64,000 bases of DNA from Alphaproteobacteria bacterium (GCA_021774445.1 JAJFJA010000042.1:124001-188000); one strand, 5' to 3'; shown: positions 7,672 to 17,104, numbered from the stretch's first letter. Notes: generated by a model not told the origin, from the letters alone. Translations and numbers: made by a program.

Positions 7672-8537
7672 CCGCTGTCCCGCCGCGCCTCGCCGCCGCG
7701 GTTGGCCAACAGCAGGCCAAAGCCGGCGGTGGCCATGACCAGCATCAGCAGCAGGCTGAGGGCATTGACGACCGGGGTGGTGCCGTCGCGGATCTGGGTG
7801 AACATGCGAATGGTGACCGGCGCCTCGGAGCCGACGAGCATCAGCGTGGTGTTGAAGTTCTCGAACGACATGAGGAAGGAAATCACGCCAGCACCAATTA
7901 GGGCCGGGGTGAGAAAAGGCATCGTCACCGTACGGATCGCGCCGAGCCGGCTGGCACCGAGGTCGCGCGCCGCCTCTTCCAAAGTCATATCGAACTTGCG
8001 CAAACGAGCGGCAATCACCAGCGTGGCGATCGTGACAATGAAGGAGAATTGGCCGAAGACGACGAGTGGCAAGCCGGGACGTAGGAAATCGATGAAGATT
8101 CCAAACCTGTCCTCCAGGCCATTGGCCACGGTGCTGGCGAATTGCAGAATCGACACGCCCAGAATCACCCCGGGGATGACCAACGGCCACAGCATCATGG
8201 TGAAGAGCAAACTCTTGCCACGGAATTGCGCGCGCTCGAGCAAGAAGGCGTTCATGGTGCCGACGATCAGGGAAAGGATCGTCACGGCGACCGCCACCTT
8301 GATGCTGGTGCCGATGCTGCCGATCAGCCCATCGTCATGAAAAATGCCGATGCGGCCGGTCGAGGACAGAAACCAGTCAAGGGTGAAGCCGCGCCATGGC
8401 GGCGATGGAAACTGACTGTCGTTGAAGGCAAATATCCCGACGACGACCAAGGGCGCGAACAGGTAGAGAAAGAACAAGGCAACATAGAGGGCGTAGCCGA
8501 GCTTGAAGGTCCGCGATTGGGGGATCGTCGTCAGCAT
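7668..8537 (-). CDS. potC: ABC transporter permease, PotC type
   Basis: A 289-residue inner-membrane subunit with six helices. The EAA loop EEAARDLGASRLGAIRTVTMPFLTPAL (about 190-216) marks the contact site with the ATPase. The N-terminal hydrophobic pattern and the FAFNDSQFPSPPWRGFTLDWF segment are typical of PotC/YdcV-type spermidine/putrescine permeases. It is the last gene of a minus-strand potD-A-B-C operon, three bases after potB. Polyamine specificity is inferred from family resemblance only. Confidence 0.9.
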   Translation of the reverse strand: MLTTIPQSRTFKLGYALYVALFFLYLFAPLVVVGIFAFNDSQFPSPPWRGFTLDWFLSSTGRIGIFHDDGLIGSIGTSIKVAVAVTILSLIVGTMNAFLLERAQFRGKSLLFTMMLWPLVIPGVILGVSILQFASTVANGLEDRFGIFIDFLRPGLPLVVFGQFSFIVTIATLVIAARLRKFDMTLEEAARDLGASRLGAIRTVTMPFLTPALIGAGVISFLMSFENFNTTLMLVGSEAPVTIRMFTQIRDGTTPVVNALSLLLMLVMATAGFGLLLANRGGEARRDSG

Positions 8538-8540
8538 CGG

Positions 8541-9431
8541 TTAGGTCATCGTCGAGGCAAGGCTCTGGCGGGTTATTTTCAGCCCGATCCAGACGACGAG
8601 GGACGACACGATCAACAGCAGGAACCCGAACGCGGCGCCCTGCTCCCAATTGAACCGGACAATGAATTTCTGAAAGATCTGGTCGGTGAACCAGAGGCTG
8701 TTCTTACCGCCGAGCAAAGCCGGGGTGAGGATGTTGCCCAGCGTCAGCATGAAGACGATGATGCAACCGGCGACGATGCCGGGCATGGCGTGGGGAATGA
8801 TAATCTCCCGCAAAACAGCAAAACCGTTGCCGCCGAGGTCATAACCGGCCTCCACCAGGGTGTCGTCGAGACTGTCCAGCACGGTGACCAGCGGCACCAC
8901 CATGAACAGCATGGAGGTGTAGACCAGGCCGACCAGAATGGCGGCATCATTGCCAAGCAGTTCAACAGGTTGATCGATCAGGCCTAGCCATTGCAGGCCA
9001 AGGGAGATCAGGCCGGTCTCGCGCAGAATAATGATCCAACCCAGGGTGCGGATCAGCTCACTAACCCAGAAGGGCAGCAAAGCGAGAACGAACAGTAGGT
9101 TCTTGCGGCGGCCGCGGATCATCTTGGCGATGTAGTAAGCGACCGGAAAGGCGATCAGCAGGGTGAGCGCGGTCGCGGCAATCGAAATGAAGGCAGTGCG
9201 GATCAAGGTCGACCAGTAGATCGATTCGGCAAAGAACTCGGTGTAGTTGGTGAGGCCGGTTTCATAGAGCCGCGGGCCCAACTTGACTTTCAAGGACAGG
9301 GCCAGAAGCTGAATATGCGGCAAAATAATAAGCAAGCCTAACCACAAAAGCGCCGGTGCGAGCAGCAGGATCAGGCTAAGCCGGAGGCCGGCGCGGCCGG
9401 CGCCCTCGGACGGGAGCGCGGCGACGCTCAT
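8541..9431 (-). CDS. potB: ABC transporter permease, PotB type
   Basis: A 296-residue permease with six helices and the EAA loop LVEAGYDLGGNGFAVLREIIIPHAMPGI (about 190-220). Segments such as FWVSELIRTLGWIIILRETGL match PotB/YdcU-type permeases. Its start overlaps the end of potA by four bases. It would form the heteromeric channel with the PotC-type subunit. Confidence 0.9.
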   Translation of the reverse strand: MSVAALPSEGAGRAGLRLSLILLLAPALLWLGLLIILPHIQLLALSLKVKLGPRLYETGLTNYTEFFAESIYWSTLIRTAFISIAATALTLLIAFPVAYYIAKMIRGRRKNLLFVLALLPFWVSELIRTLGWIIILRETGLISLGLQWLGLIDQPVELLGNDAAILVGLVYTSMLFMVVPLVTVLDSLDDTLVEAGYDLGGNGFAVLREIIIPHAMPGIVAGCIIVFMLTLGNILTPALLGGKNSLWFTDQIFQKFIVRFNWEQGAAFGFLLLIVSSLVVWIGLKITRQSLASTMT

Positions 9432-10531
9432 GCGGCCGACGCGGCGGCGAAACCGGTAACTTGTTCAGCGCTCCAACTCAGGCGGACCGGCTCGCCCGGG
9501 GTCAAGTCGGCGAGGTCGCCGGTCTGCGGCAAGGCAACGGTGATGGACCCGCCGCCGCGATCGGGGGCAACAATGGCCATACTGTTGCCGCCATCGAACA
9601 GCAGGCTTTGAACGTTGCCGACCAAGGCGTTAGCGGCGGCGGCCTCGGGATCCGTGCCGCGGCTCAAGGTGATGGCTTCCGGCCGCAAGAACAGGTCGAC
9701 GGGCTGGCCAACGGACAAACCCGACACGGCCTGGCCAATCAGCTCGAAGCCGCCCTCGGCGGCATATCGGGTTTGCGCGCCCACGGCGCTGACGGTGCCA
9801 CGCCAACGGTTACTGTTGCCGACAAAGCCAGCGACGAACGCGGTCAGCGGGCGGTAGTAGAGATCTTGCGGCGTGCCGATCTGTTCAAAGCGACCGGCAT
9901 TCATTACCGCGACCTGGTCAGACATCACCAGGGCTTCGGACTGGTCATGGGTGATATAGACGAACGTCGTGCCGAGCTTGGCCTGGAGCTGCTTGAGTTC
10001 GACTTTCATCTGTTCGCGCAACTTCAAGTCGAGCGCACCGAGGGGTTCGTCGAGCAACAATAGAGCGGGTTCGAGGACGAGGCAGCGAGCGATGGCGACA
10101 CGCTGCTTCTGACCGCCGGAAAGCTGGTTGATTTGCTTGGGGCCAGAGCCGGCAAGATCGACCCGTTCCAGCATCCGTTCCACCCGCTCGGCGATCTCGC
10201 TCTTCGAGTGGCCTCTACGGCGCAAGCCATAGCCGATATTCTCGGCCACGGACATGGTGGGAAATAACGCCAAATGCTGGAAGACCATATTTGCCGCGAC
10301 CCGGTTGGGCGGCAGGCCGATCGTCGAGTTTCCCTTGATTAGAATGTCACCGCTGTCTGGACGGCTGAAGCCGGCGATCATCCGCATCAGCGTGGTTTTG
10401 CCGCAGCCAGACGGACCCAGGATCGAAAAGAAGGAGCCTTCGGGGACTGTGAAGGTGACATCTTCGACGGCGGTGAAGCGACCGAAGCGTTTCACAAGGC
10501 CGCGAATGTCTAGGTCCGGTGCCGGGCTCAT
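9428..10531 (-). CDS. potA: ABC transporter ATPase, PotA type
   Basis: A 367-residue import ATPase. Walker A LGPSGCGKTTLMR (about 37-49), Q-loop MVFQHLALFP, signature LSGGQKQRVA, Walker B LLLLDEPLGALD and TFVYITHDQSEALVMSD are all intact. Residues from about 245 form a TOBE-type C-terminal domain. The 56-base gap to potD contains a strong stem-loop, so expression relative to the binding protein is probably set there. Confidence 0.92.
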   Translation of the reverse strand: MSPAPDLDIRGLVKRFGRFTAVEDVTFTVPEGSFFSILGPSGCGKTTLMRMIAGFSRPDSGDILIKGNSTIGLPPNRVAANMVFQHLALFPTMSVAENIGYGLRRRGHSKSEIAERVERMLERVDLAGSGPKQINQLSGGQKQRVAIARCLVLEPALLLLDEPLGALDLKLREQMKVELKQLQAKLGTTFVYITHDQSEALVMSDQVAVMNAGRFEQIGTPQDLYYRPLTAFVAGFVGNSNRWRGTVSAVGAQTRYAAEGGFELIGQAVSGLSVGQPVDLFLRPEAITLSRGTDPEAAAANALVGNVQSLLFDGGNSMAIVAPDRGGGSITVALPQTGDLADLTPGEPVRLSWSAEQVTGFAAASAA

Positions 10532-10553
10532 ATAGGAAGGCTCGCGGTGGGCA

Positions 10554-10581
10554 GGCGGCCCCGCCCCAAGACGGGGCCGCC
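10554..10581. terminator. Stem-loop between potD and potA
   Basis: GGCGGCCCCG and CGGGGCCGCC form a perfect ten-base stem around an eight-base loop, directly after the potD stop codon in transcription order. There is no T-tract on the minus strand, so it more likely stabilises the 3-prime end of the potD message or causes partial termination than acts as a full terminator. Confidence 0.6.
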
Positions 10582-10587
10582 CAAGAC

Positions 10588-11664
10588 CTAACCCGAAGCG
10601 CGAATGCGATCGAGGACGCGACCTTCGAGATCCTCAAGTCCCGCCGGGACCGGCGGATACCAGTTGATGTTGTCAATGGCCTCTTGAGGGAAGCTGTCAT
10701 TGAATTGGGCCTTGAGCGTGTCCGAGACAAACGCGTCAGCGCCCTGGGACGCGGTGAAGTTGCCAGCGGCGCCGGTGATCTTCGCGGCGATTTCCGGCTG
10801 CATGACGAAGTTGATCCACTTGTAGGCGGCTTCATCATTCTCACCGCGCGCAGGCAGAACGAAGCTGTCGACCCAACCGAGAGCCCCCGAACTCGGGGCG
10901 ACGAAGGTGACGTCCGGATTCTCGTTGTTCAACTTCCAGCCGCCGGTATCCCAGGCCATGGCGGCGGTGACTTCACCGGTACTGATGGAAGAGATGAGCT
11001 GATCGCCGCCCTCCCAAAATGCCTTTACATCGGCCTTGCAGGCGATCAACGATTCCGCGACCTTGTTGAGGATTTGCTCATATTCGGCCGGATCGCTGTA
11101 GGCAGCAAAGGGGTCCATGCCCATCGAGAAAGCAAAACCGATAAGTACCGGCCGCTTGAGACGCATGCTGACCTTGCCGGCATGGGAGCCGTTGCACAGG
11201 TCGCCATAGTCGGCAACATCACCGGCATTGGCGCGGTCAACGACGAGGCCGCTGGTGCCCCAGACGTGAGGCACGCCGTAAACCTGACCGTCTACCGTGG
11301 TGTTGCCCTTGGTGGCTTCCAACAGCGACGGGATAAACAGGCTCGTGTCGATCTGGCTCAGGTCGATGGGCTTGTAGATCTCGAACTCTACCTGCGGCCC
11401 CTCGATGCGATCCTGACTGGGTTGGGCGAGGTCAAATCCGGCCCCACGGGTGGCCCGCAGTTTTGAGATCATTTCCTCATTGTTGGAGAACGTCACTTCC
11501 ACATCGATGCCGGTTTCGGCCTCGAACTGGGCGACGACATCGTCGGGGGCATAGCCCGACCAGGTGAGCAGGCGCAGCTCAGCGGCCTGAGCCGCGCTGA
11601 AAACTGCCATTGTGGCGACTAGAACGGCCGAGACGGCCGCCGTGCGCAAGAGTTCATTTCGCAT
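10588..11664 (-). CDS. potD: Periplasmic binding protein, PotD type
   Basis: A 358-residue binding protein. A signal peptide ends at VFSAAQA-AELRLL (about residue 28). The mature start LRLLTWSGYAPDDVVAQFEAETGIDVEV is characteristic of PotD/PotF-like proteins, as are YGVPHVWGTSGLVVD (about 120) and AAMAWDTGGW (about 225). ATG at 11664 is preceded by CGGAGGA. First gene of the potDABC operon, divergent from a mannitol-dehydrogenase-family gene. Ligand could be a polyamine or another small cation or polyol; this cannot be settled here. Confidence 0.9.
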   Translation of the reverse strand: MRNELLRTAAVSAVLVATMAVFSAAQAAELRLLTWSGYAPDDVVAQFEAETGIDVEVTFSNNEEMISKLRATRGAGFDLAQPSQDRIEGPQVEFEIYKPIDLSQIDTSLFIPSLLEATKGNTTVDGQVYGVPHVWGTSGLVVDRANAGDVADYGDLCNGSHAGKVSMRLKRPVLIGFAFSMGMDPFAAYSDPAEYEQILNKVAESLIACKADVKAFWEGGDQLISSISTGEVTAAMAWDTGGWKLNNENPDVTFVAPSSGALGWVDSFVLPARGENDEAAYKWINFVMQPEIAAKITGAAGNFTASQGADAFVSDTLKAQFNDSFPQEAIDNINWYPPVPAGLEDLEGRVLDRIRASG

Positions 11665-11692
11665 ATAGTTCCTCCGGTTGATCCGTTGTGTC

Positions 11693-11720
11693 GCCGCCCG
11701 GCATTGGGGCGGCCCTTTTT
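11693..11720 (+). terminator. Hairpin followed by T-tract in the potD / dehydrogenase divergent region
   Basis: GCCGCCC, seven-base loop, GGGCGGC, then CC and five T on the plus strand: the form of an intrinsic terminator. It sits in the potD leader, between two divergent genes, where no plus-strand gene ends. It could stop antisense or leader transcripts, or act on the minus strand as a 5-prime hairpin ahead of the potD ribosome-binding site. Confidence 0.5.
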
Positions 11721-11845
11721 GATCGTTTCTCGTATGTGCTGGATGCTAGAAGAACCCAGTTGCAGCTTTGTGACAAGATTTTTGGACACGCCGTGCCCAA
11801 AGGCGGCCCCGGAATAGTATCCGCCGCCGCGCCACGCCGGGGCCA

Positions 11846-13354
11846 GTGGGAGGCGACATCGTGCGCTTATGTACCGAGAAATTGGCGGCCGCAAAGGCCC
11901 GAACACCGAAATATGACCGGGAGTCGGTCGGGGTCGGCATCGTTCATCTCGGTATCGGCGCCTTCCATCGGGCCCATCAGGCCGTCTATACCGACACTGT
12001 GCTCGGCAAGACGGGCGGCGATTGGGCGATCCGCGGCGTTTCCTTGCGCGGCGCGAGCGTAAGAGACGCCCTGAAACCGCAGGACTACCTCTACACGCTC
12101 GCGCAGCGCGGCCCACAGGGCTGCGACCTGCGCGTCATCGGCGCGGTGCGCGATATCCTGGTGGCGCCAGAAGATCGGCCGGCCGTGCTGGGCGCGTTGG
12201 TCGATCCGAAGGTCCGCATCGTCTCGCTGACCGTTACCGAGAAAGGGTATTGTCACGATCCGGCGCATGGGACGCTGAATTTCGACCATCCGGATATTGC
12301 CGCGGATCTGCGTGATCCACAGGCGCCGCGGAGTGCGGTCGGGGTGATCGTACGGGCCTTGGCGGCGCGCCGAGACACCGGTTCGGGCGAAGGCAGCCGC
12401 CCCTTCACGGTGATGAGCTGCGACAACCTGCCGGCCAATGGAGAAACGGCGCGGCAGCTGGTAACAGCGTTTGCCGAGGCGGTCGACGGCGGCCTGGCGC
12501 GTTGGATCGCCGAGCATGTGTCGTTTCCGTCGACCATGGTGGACCGAATCGTACCGGCGACAACGGACGCGTTGCGGCAGTTGGTGGCGGACCAGCTTGG
12601 GTTGGAGGACGCCTGGCCGGTGGCAGCAGAGCCGTTCAGCCAGTGGGTGATCGAGGATGATTTCTGCGCCGGCCGGCCGGCCTGGGGAGAGGTCGGCGCC
12701 GAATTGGTGAGCGACGTCGCGCCCTATGAGCTGATGAAGCTGCGCTTGCTGAACGGCAGTCACTCGACACTGGCCTATCTGGGGTATCTGTGCGGGCATG
12801 AGTCGATCGATGCGGCGATGACAGATGGGCCTCTGGTGCGGTTTGTCCGGCGTATGCTGGACGAGGAAATCTCCCCTACCTTGCGGGCGCCCGTCGGGGT
12901 GGATCTTGATGCCTATCAGGAGACCCTGCTGGAGCGGTATCGTAACCCGACCCTAGGCCATCGAACCTATCAAATCGCCATGGACGGCTCGCAGAAGCTG
13001 CCGCAAAGGCTGTTGGGATCGGTCCGCGACCAACTCATCGCCGGCAGATCGGTCGATCTGCTGGCCGTGGCGGTCGCCGGCTGGATTCGCTATGCGATGG
13101 GGGTGGACGAGCGCGGCAATACGATCGAGGTCATGGATCCGTTGGCCGACCGGTTCGGCGCCATCAACAAGCGCGCCGGCCGCGACGCCGGTCGCCTGGC
13201 GGCTGACTATCTCGCTCTCAAGGACGTGTTCGGTGAGGACCTTGCCGCAGCGCAGCCCTTTGTTTCCGCCGTGACCGAGGCATTGCGGCGGATGCTGGCC
13301 GAGGGGGTCGTGGCGACCGTCGCCGACACCGCTGGCCAAGTCTCGGCAAATTGA
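11846..13354 (+). CDS. Mannitol/mannonate dehydrogenase family protein (MtlK/UxuB-like)
   Basis: A 502-residue NAD-dependent polyol/uronate dehydrogenase. The N-terminal Rossmann segment VGIVHLGIGAFHRAHQAVYTD (about 29-50) and the active-site strand KLRLLNGSHSTLAYLGYL (about 297-314; K-x5-N-x2-H) are diagnostic of the mannitol 2-dehydrogenase/fructuronate reductase family, and the length is normal. The predicted start is GTG at 11846; a second GTG 15 bases on is an alternative, and neither has a strong ribosome-binding site. Divergent from potDABC. The substrate (mannitol, arabinitol, fructuronate) cannot be told from sequence alone. Confidence 0.88.
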   Translation: MGGDIVRLCTEKLAAAKARTPKYDRESVGVGIVHLGIGAFHRAHQAVYTDTVLGKTGGDWAIRGVSLRGASVRDALKPQDYLYTLAQRGPQGCDLRVIGAVRDILVAPEDRPAVLGALVDPKVRIVSLTVTEKGYCHDPAHGTLNFDHPDIAADLRDPQAPRSAVGVIVRALAARRDTGSGEGSRPFTVMSCDNLPANGETARQLVTAFAEAVDGGLARWIAEHVSFPSTMVDRIVPATTDALRQLVADQLGLEDAWPVAAEPFSQWVIEDDFCAGRPAWGEVGAELVSDVAPYELMKLRLLNGSHSTLAYLGYLCGHESIDAAMTDGPLVRFVRRMLDEEISPTLRAPVGVDLDAYQETLLERYRNPTLGHRTYQIAMDGSQKLPQRLLGSVRDQLIAGRSVDLLAVAVAGWIRYAMGVDERGNTIEVMDPLADRFGAINKRAGRDAGRLAADYLALKDVFGEDLAAAQPFVSAVTEALRRMLAEGVVATVADTAGQVSAN

Positions 13355-13458
13355 CCAATATCGGGCGTCTTCGAGACCGCCGGATTGGGACCAAATTGGT
13401 CGCTGTAGCGTGACTTCTCAGGGCAGGACAAGTATGGAAGTATATGTGATTGGCCAAT
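13350..13458. promoter_or_regulatory. Cluster of TTGG/CCAA inverted repeats upstream of the dpp-type operon
   Basis: The 299-base gap before the binding-protein gene holds no gene but contains related palindromes: ATTGACCAAT (13350-13359), TTGGGACCAA overlapping GACCAAATTGGTC (13385-13401) and ATTGGCCAAT (13449-13458). Repeated symmetric sites of one type suggest an operator array. The last box is about 195 bases before the start codon. No regulator gene is adjacent. Confidence 0.45.
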
Positions 13459-13653
13459 AACCGACGCGTTGTGCCAACCTCCTCAGAGGTGCCGCCATTG
13501 CGGGCTATCGCCTCGCAAGTCTCGCTGGCCACCAAGGCCAGCCGGGGAGAAAATCGTCGTGTCGGACCCTGCGACCGCTCTGGCAGCGGGGCCTAATGAG
13601 GCTGGACTAAGACAATAACGAAAAGCAGATTTTACACGGAGGAGACCAGGAAT

Positions 13654-15216
13654 ATGCCCAAAATCGGATTTGGTTTGCGCGGGACGCTGGCGACCGTCGC
13701 CGTAGGTGCAGCATTGCTTGCCTCGAGCAGCTCATACGCGCAGACCCTGCGGACGAACATTCTCGCCGACCCGGCAATGGTCGACCCAATCACCTTCTCA
13801 GAGCTCATCGCCGGCGATGTTATGGAGGGTATCTACGAAGCCTTCACCGGGATCGACAAGGACGGGAACATTGTCCCTGAGCTCGCAGAAAGCTGGGAAG
13901 CCCATGACGACAACCTCGGGTGGCGTTTCACCCTCCGCCAGGGTGTGAAATTCCACAGCGGGCGCGACTTCACCGCCAAGGACGTCAAGTGGACCCTTGA
14001 GCAGCTGCTGCTGCCGGGCAACAAAGGCGGCCTCAACGTGCAATATCTTGACGCCGTGGTCGGTTCACAGGATGTCAAGGACGGTAAGACGACGGACCTT
14101 GCGGGCGTGACCATCGTCGATGATCACACAATCGACGTGCGTTTCGATAAATCCGACGTGCTGTTCCCGATCTATCCGATTTGGTTCATGGACAGCGGCA
14201 TCGTCGAAGAGCATGGAGCGGACTGGGCGAGCAAGGCTTCGGCGGGCACCGGCCCGTTCAAGTTCGTCGAGTGGAACCGCGGCCAGAATGTACGCTTGGC
14301 GGCACATGATGACTATTGGGGCAACGGCCCATTCGTCGAGGAGGTCAACTTCCTGATCGTACCGAGTGACGATACGGCGATCTCGATGTATGAGGCGGGC
14401 GAACTCGACCTCATCTATGTGGACGCGCAGGCCGGCCGGCGGGTGCTACGCGATGACCGGTTCAAGGACGAATTGAACCTGGTCCCGGCGGCACAAATTC
14501 AGTATTTGGGGATGAATCAGACTCAGTATGAGCCGTTCAAGGATGTTCGTGTCCGTGAGGCGGTGTGCATCGCGCTGGATCGGGACGCGATGGTGCAAGG
14601 CCTGTTCGGCGGCGCTGCGTTCCCGCTGTATGGACAGATCACCGAAGGCGTTGCCGGATATAATCCCAACCTTAAGCCGATCCCGTACGATCCAGAACGG
14701 GCGAAGGCCTTGTTGGCCGAGGCCGGATACCCCAATGGCGAAGGCCTGCCGCCGATCAAGGTGACCAGTACAGCGCCGCGGAAAGATCAGCTCGCCTACT
14801 TTGCCAACCAACTGAAAACTGTGCTTGGCATGCCTGTCGAGGTCGAAGTTGTTGAACGCGGCAGCCATATCAAGAAGATGAACGCGGGCGAGGTACCGTT
14901 CTTCCCATGGGGCTGGACCGCCGGGTACCCGGACGGCTTGTACTTCCTCTCGGATGTCTGGTACGGCCCGAGCGTCTACAACCGTTCGCGCTGGCAGAAT
15001 GACCAGTTCGACACGTTGATCGACCAGTCTCGGACGACCGCAGACAACGATGCCCGCTACGCGCTTTACCAGGAAGCGGAGCAGATTCTGCTGAACGACT
15101 GGGGCACCTGCCCGACCACGGTTCGCATGCAGGTCTCAGCGGTGAAGCCAAATGTCCAGGATGTGCATTTGACGCCGTTCCGTTTCCTGCCGTTCAACGA
15201 GGTGAAGATCAACTAA
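13654..15216 (+). CDS. Family 5 periplasmic binding protein of a dipeptide/oligopeptide-type ABC importer
   Basis: A 520-residue SBP_bac_5 protein. The signal peptide is cleaved near SSSYAQ-TLRTN (about residue 30). Family features are VDPITFSELIAGDVMEGIYEAFTG (about 44-67), PELAESWEAHDDNLGWRFTLRQGVKFHSG (about 75-103) and AVCIALDRDAMVQGLFGG (about 305-322). ATG at 13654 is preceded by GGAGGAGA. It starts a plus-strand run of ten closely spaced genes. Ligands of this family range from peptides to opines, sugars and heme, so the downstream enzymes are a better guide to substrate than the name. Confidence 0.93.
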   Translation: MPKIGFGLRGTLATVAVGAALLASSSSYAQTLRTNILADPAMVDPITFSELIAGDVMEGIYEAFTGIDKDGNIVPELAESWEAHDDNLGWRFTLRQGVKFHSGRDFTAKDVKWTLEQLLLPGNKGGLNVQYLDAVVGSQDVKDGKTTDLAGVTIVDDHTIDVRFDKSDVLFPIYPIWFMDSGIVEEHGADWASKASAGTGPFKFVEWNRGQNVRLAAHDDYWGNGPFVEEVNFLIVPSDDTAISMYEAGELDLIYVDAQAGRRVLRDDRFKDELNLVPAAQIQYLGMNQTQYEPFKDVRVREAVCIALDRDAMVQGLFGGAAFPLYGQITEGVAGYNPNLKPIPYDPERAKALLAEAGYPNGEGLPPIKVTSTAPRKDQLAYFANQLKTVLGMPVEVEVVERGSHIKKMNAGEVPFFPWGWTAGYPDGLYFLSDVWYGPSVYNRSRWQNDQFDTLIDQSRTTADNDARYALYQEAEQILLNDWGTCPTTVRMQVSAVKPNVQDVHLTPFRFLPFNEVKIN

Positions 15217-15257
15217 TCGTCGACATCTCCGGCGCTTGAGGGAGAGGACGTTTCCAA

Positions 15258-16196
15258 GTGGGCTTGTACGCAATCCGGCGGGTTTTCGGGCTGGTTCCGG
15301 TACTGTTCATCGCGGTCGTCCTCACCTTCATCGCCAACCAATTCGTGCCCGGTGACCCGATCCTGATCCTGCTTAGCGATCAGTCGGGTGACCCGGTGCT
15401 GGAAGCGCGGTTGCGGGCCGATTACGGCCTCGACCGGCCGCTCTTCGAGCAGTTCGTCACCTACATACAAGGCATTTTCACCGGCGATTTCGGGCTGTCG
15501 TTTCGCTTTGCCAACGTGCCGGTTATCGACGTGATCAAGACGGGGCTGCTGATCAGCCCGGTGCTCGCCATCGCGGCGCTGACCATCGCGGTGCCGTTGG
15601 GGATCGTGCTTGGCACTTTCGCCGCCCTGCGTCGCGATACCCTGGCGGATACTGCCGTCATTCTGGTGTTGGTGGCCGGTATCTCCATTCCGAATTTCGC
15701 CATGGCGGCGTTCTTGGTTTTCCTTTTCGCGATCAAACTCAATGTAGTTCCGGTGGCCGGCTGGGGTAGCTTCCAGCAGGCCGTACTGCCAGTCGTGATT
15801 CTCGCGGTGCCGCCGACCGCTTACATCGCCAGATTGAGCCGCACCTACATGCTGGAGGTGCTGCAGCAGGACTATATCCGTACCGCGCGGGCCAAGGGCC
15901 TGCGCGATCACCTGGTGACCTACCGTCACGCCTTGCGGAATACGCTGGTGCCGCTGCTGACGACCATCGGGATCATCTTCGGCGGCTTGCTGAGCGGCAC
16001 CTTCGTTATCGAAACCATCTTCAATATTCCAGGGTTGGGCAGCATGGCGATCCAATCGGTATTCGCCCGCGACTATCCGGTGACCATGGCCATCGTGCTG
16101 CTCTTCACCGCCTTCTATTCCGGAATCAATCTGGTGGTCGATTTGTTGTATGGCCTGATCGATCCGCGCATTCGTTTCGGCGGTGACGCGGCATGA
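15258..16196 (+). CDS. ABC importer permease, DppB type
   Basis: A 312-residue permease with six helices. The N-terminus GLYAIRRVFGLVPVLFIAVV, the GDP tripeptide near residue 33, LRADYGLDRPLFEQFVTYI and the EAA loop DYIRTARAKGLRDHLVTYRHALRNTLVPL (about 208-236) are classic DppB/OppB features. GTG start with AGGGAGAGGA upstream. Four-base overlap with the next permease. Confidence 0.93.
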   Translation: MGLYAIRRVFGLVPVLFIAVVLTFIANQFVPGDPILILLSDQSGDPVLEARLRADYGLDRPLFEQFVTYIQGIFTGDFGLSFRFANVPVIDVIKTGLLISPVLAIAALTIAVPLGIVLGTFAALRRDTLADTAVILVLVAGISIPNFAMAAFLVFLFAIKLNVVPVAGWGSFQQAVLPVVILAVPPTAYIARLSRTYMLEVLQQDYIRTARAKGLRDHLVTYRHALRNTLVPLLTTIGIIFGGLLSGTFVIETIFNIPGLGSMAIQSVFARDYPVTMAIVLLFTAFYSGINLVVDLLYGLIDPRIRFGGDAA

Positions 16197-17104
16197 CCGC
16201 GATCGGCCAGGAACGCCCGCGCGGCCGCGGTCATCTGGGAGATCTACTCGCCTGGCTGCGCCGCGGCGCCAAGTCCGATTTCTGGCTGCGCTTTCGGCGC
16301 AATCGAAACGCGGTGTCGGGTGCCATCATCGTGGCGCTGGTTACGCTGACGGCGGTTTTCGCACCGGCCTTGGCACCACGGGACTTCGAGAGCATCAACA
16401 TGCTCGCGGTGTGGTCGCCGCCGACGGGAGATAATTTGCTCGGCGGCGACGCGCTGGGCCGGGATATCCTGAGCCGGGTGATCGTCGGGGCGCGGGTGTC
16501 GCTGCTGGTGGCCATCTCGGTGCTGGCGATCACGCTCACTTTCGGAACGGCGATGGGTATGATCGCCGGCTATTTCGGCGGCTGGACGGACACGCTGATC
16601 ATGCGTGTCGTCGATATCATCTTCGCCTTCCCCGAGCTGATCTTGGCGATTTTGGTGGCTGCCGTGATGGGCCCGGGCAAGCTGACGGTGATTATCGCGC
16701 TGTCGCTGGTTTGGTGGCCCGGCATCGCGCGGCTGACCCGATCCCTGGTGCTGTCCTGGAAGAGCGAGTTGTTCGTGGACGCGGCGATTGCCAGCGGCAC
16801 CCGGCCGCATCGCATCCTCATTCGCCATCTGCTACCCAATATCGTGGCGCCGATTATCGTGCGGGCGTCGATCGGGGTCGGCTTCATTATCATGGCGGAG
16901 GCGACCCTGAGTTTTCTGGGGATCGGCGTGCAGGAGCCGGAGCCGACTTGGGGCGGCATGATCCGCGACGGTCTGGTGTCCTTGCGCACGGAACCCTATC
17001 TCTCCCTGTTCAGCAGCCTGGCCTTGGGAATCACCATCATCGGCTTCAATCTGCTGGGTGACGGCATGCGGGACCTGCTCGACCCGCGGATTCGAGACAG
17101 ATGA
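16193..17104 (+). CDS. ABC importer permease, DppC type
   Basis: A 303-residue permease. After a cytoplasmic N-terminus of about 40 residues come the first helix, the GGDALGRDILSRVIVGARVSLLV motif (about 84-106) typical of DppC/OppC, and the EAA loop VDAAIASGTRPHRILIRHLLPNIVAPI (about 196-222). Starts in the ATGA overlap with the DppB-type gene and ends in an ATGA overlap with the first ATPase. Confidence 0.93.
   Translation: MTAIGQERPRGRGHLGDLLAWLRRGAKSDFWLRFRRNRNAVSGAIIVALVTLTAVFAPALAPRDFESINMLAVWSPPTGDNLLGGDALGRDILSRVIVGARVSLLVAISVLAITLTFGTAMGMIAGYFGGWTDTLIMRVVDIIFAFPELILAILVAAVMGPGKLTVIIALSLVWWPGIARLTRSLVLSWKSELFVDAAIASGTRPHRILIRHLLPNIVAPIIVRASIGVGFIIMAEATLSFLGIGVQEPEPTWGGMIRDGLVSLRTEPYLSLFSSLALGITIIGFNLLGDGMRDLLDPRIRDR

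Noticed and set aside
11867..12799. Minus-strand open frame of 310 codons in the mannitol dehydrogenase gene
   Set aside because: Antisense to a complete dehydrogenase; composition not protein-like.
15213..16055. Minus-strand open frame over the DppB-type permease
   Set aside because: Hydrophilic antisense shadow typical of GC-rich genes.
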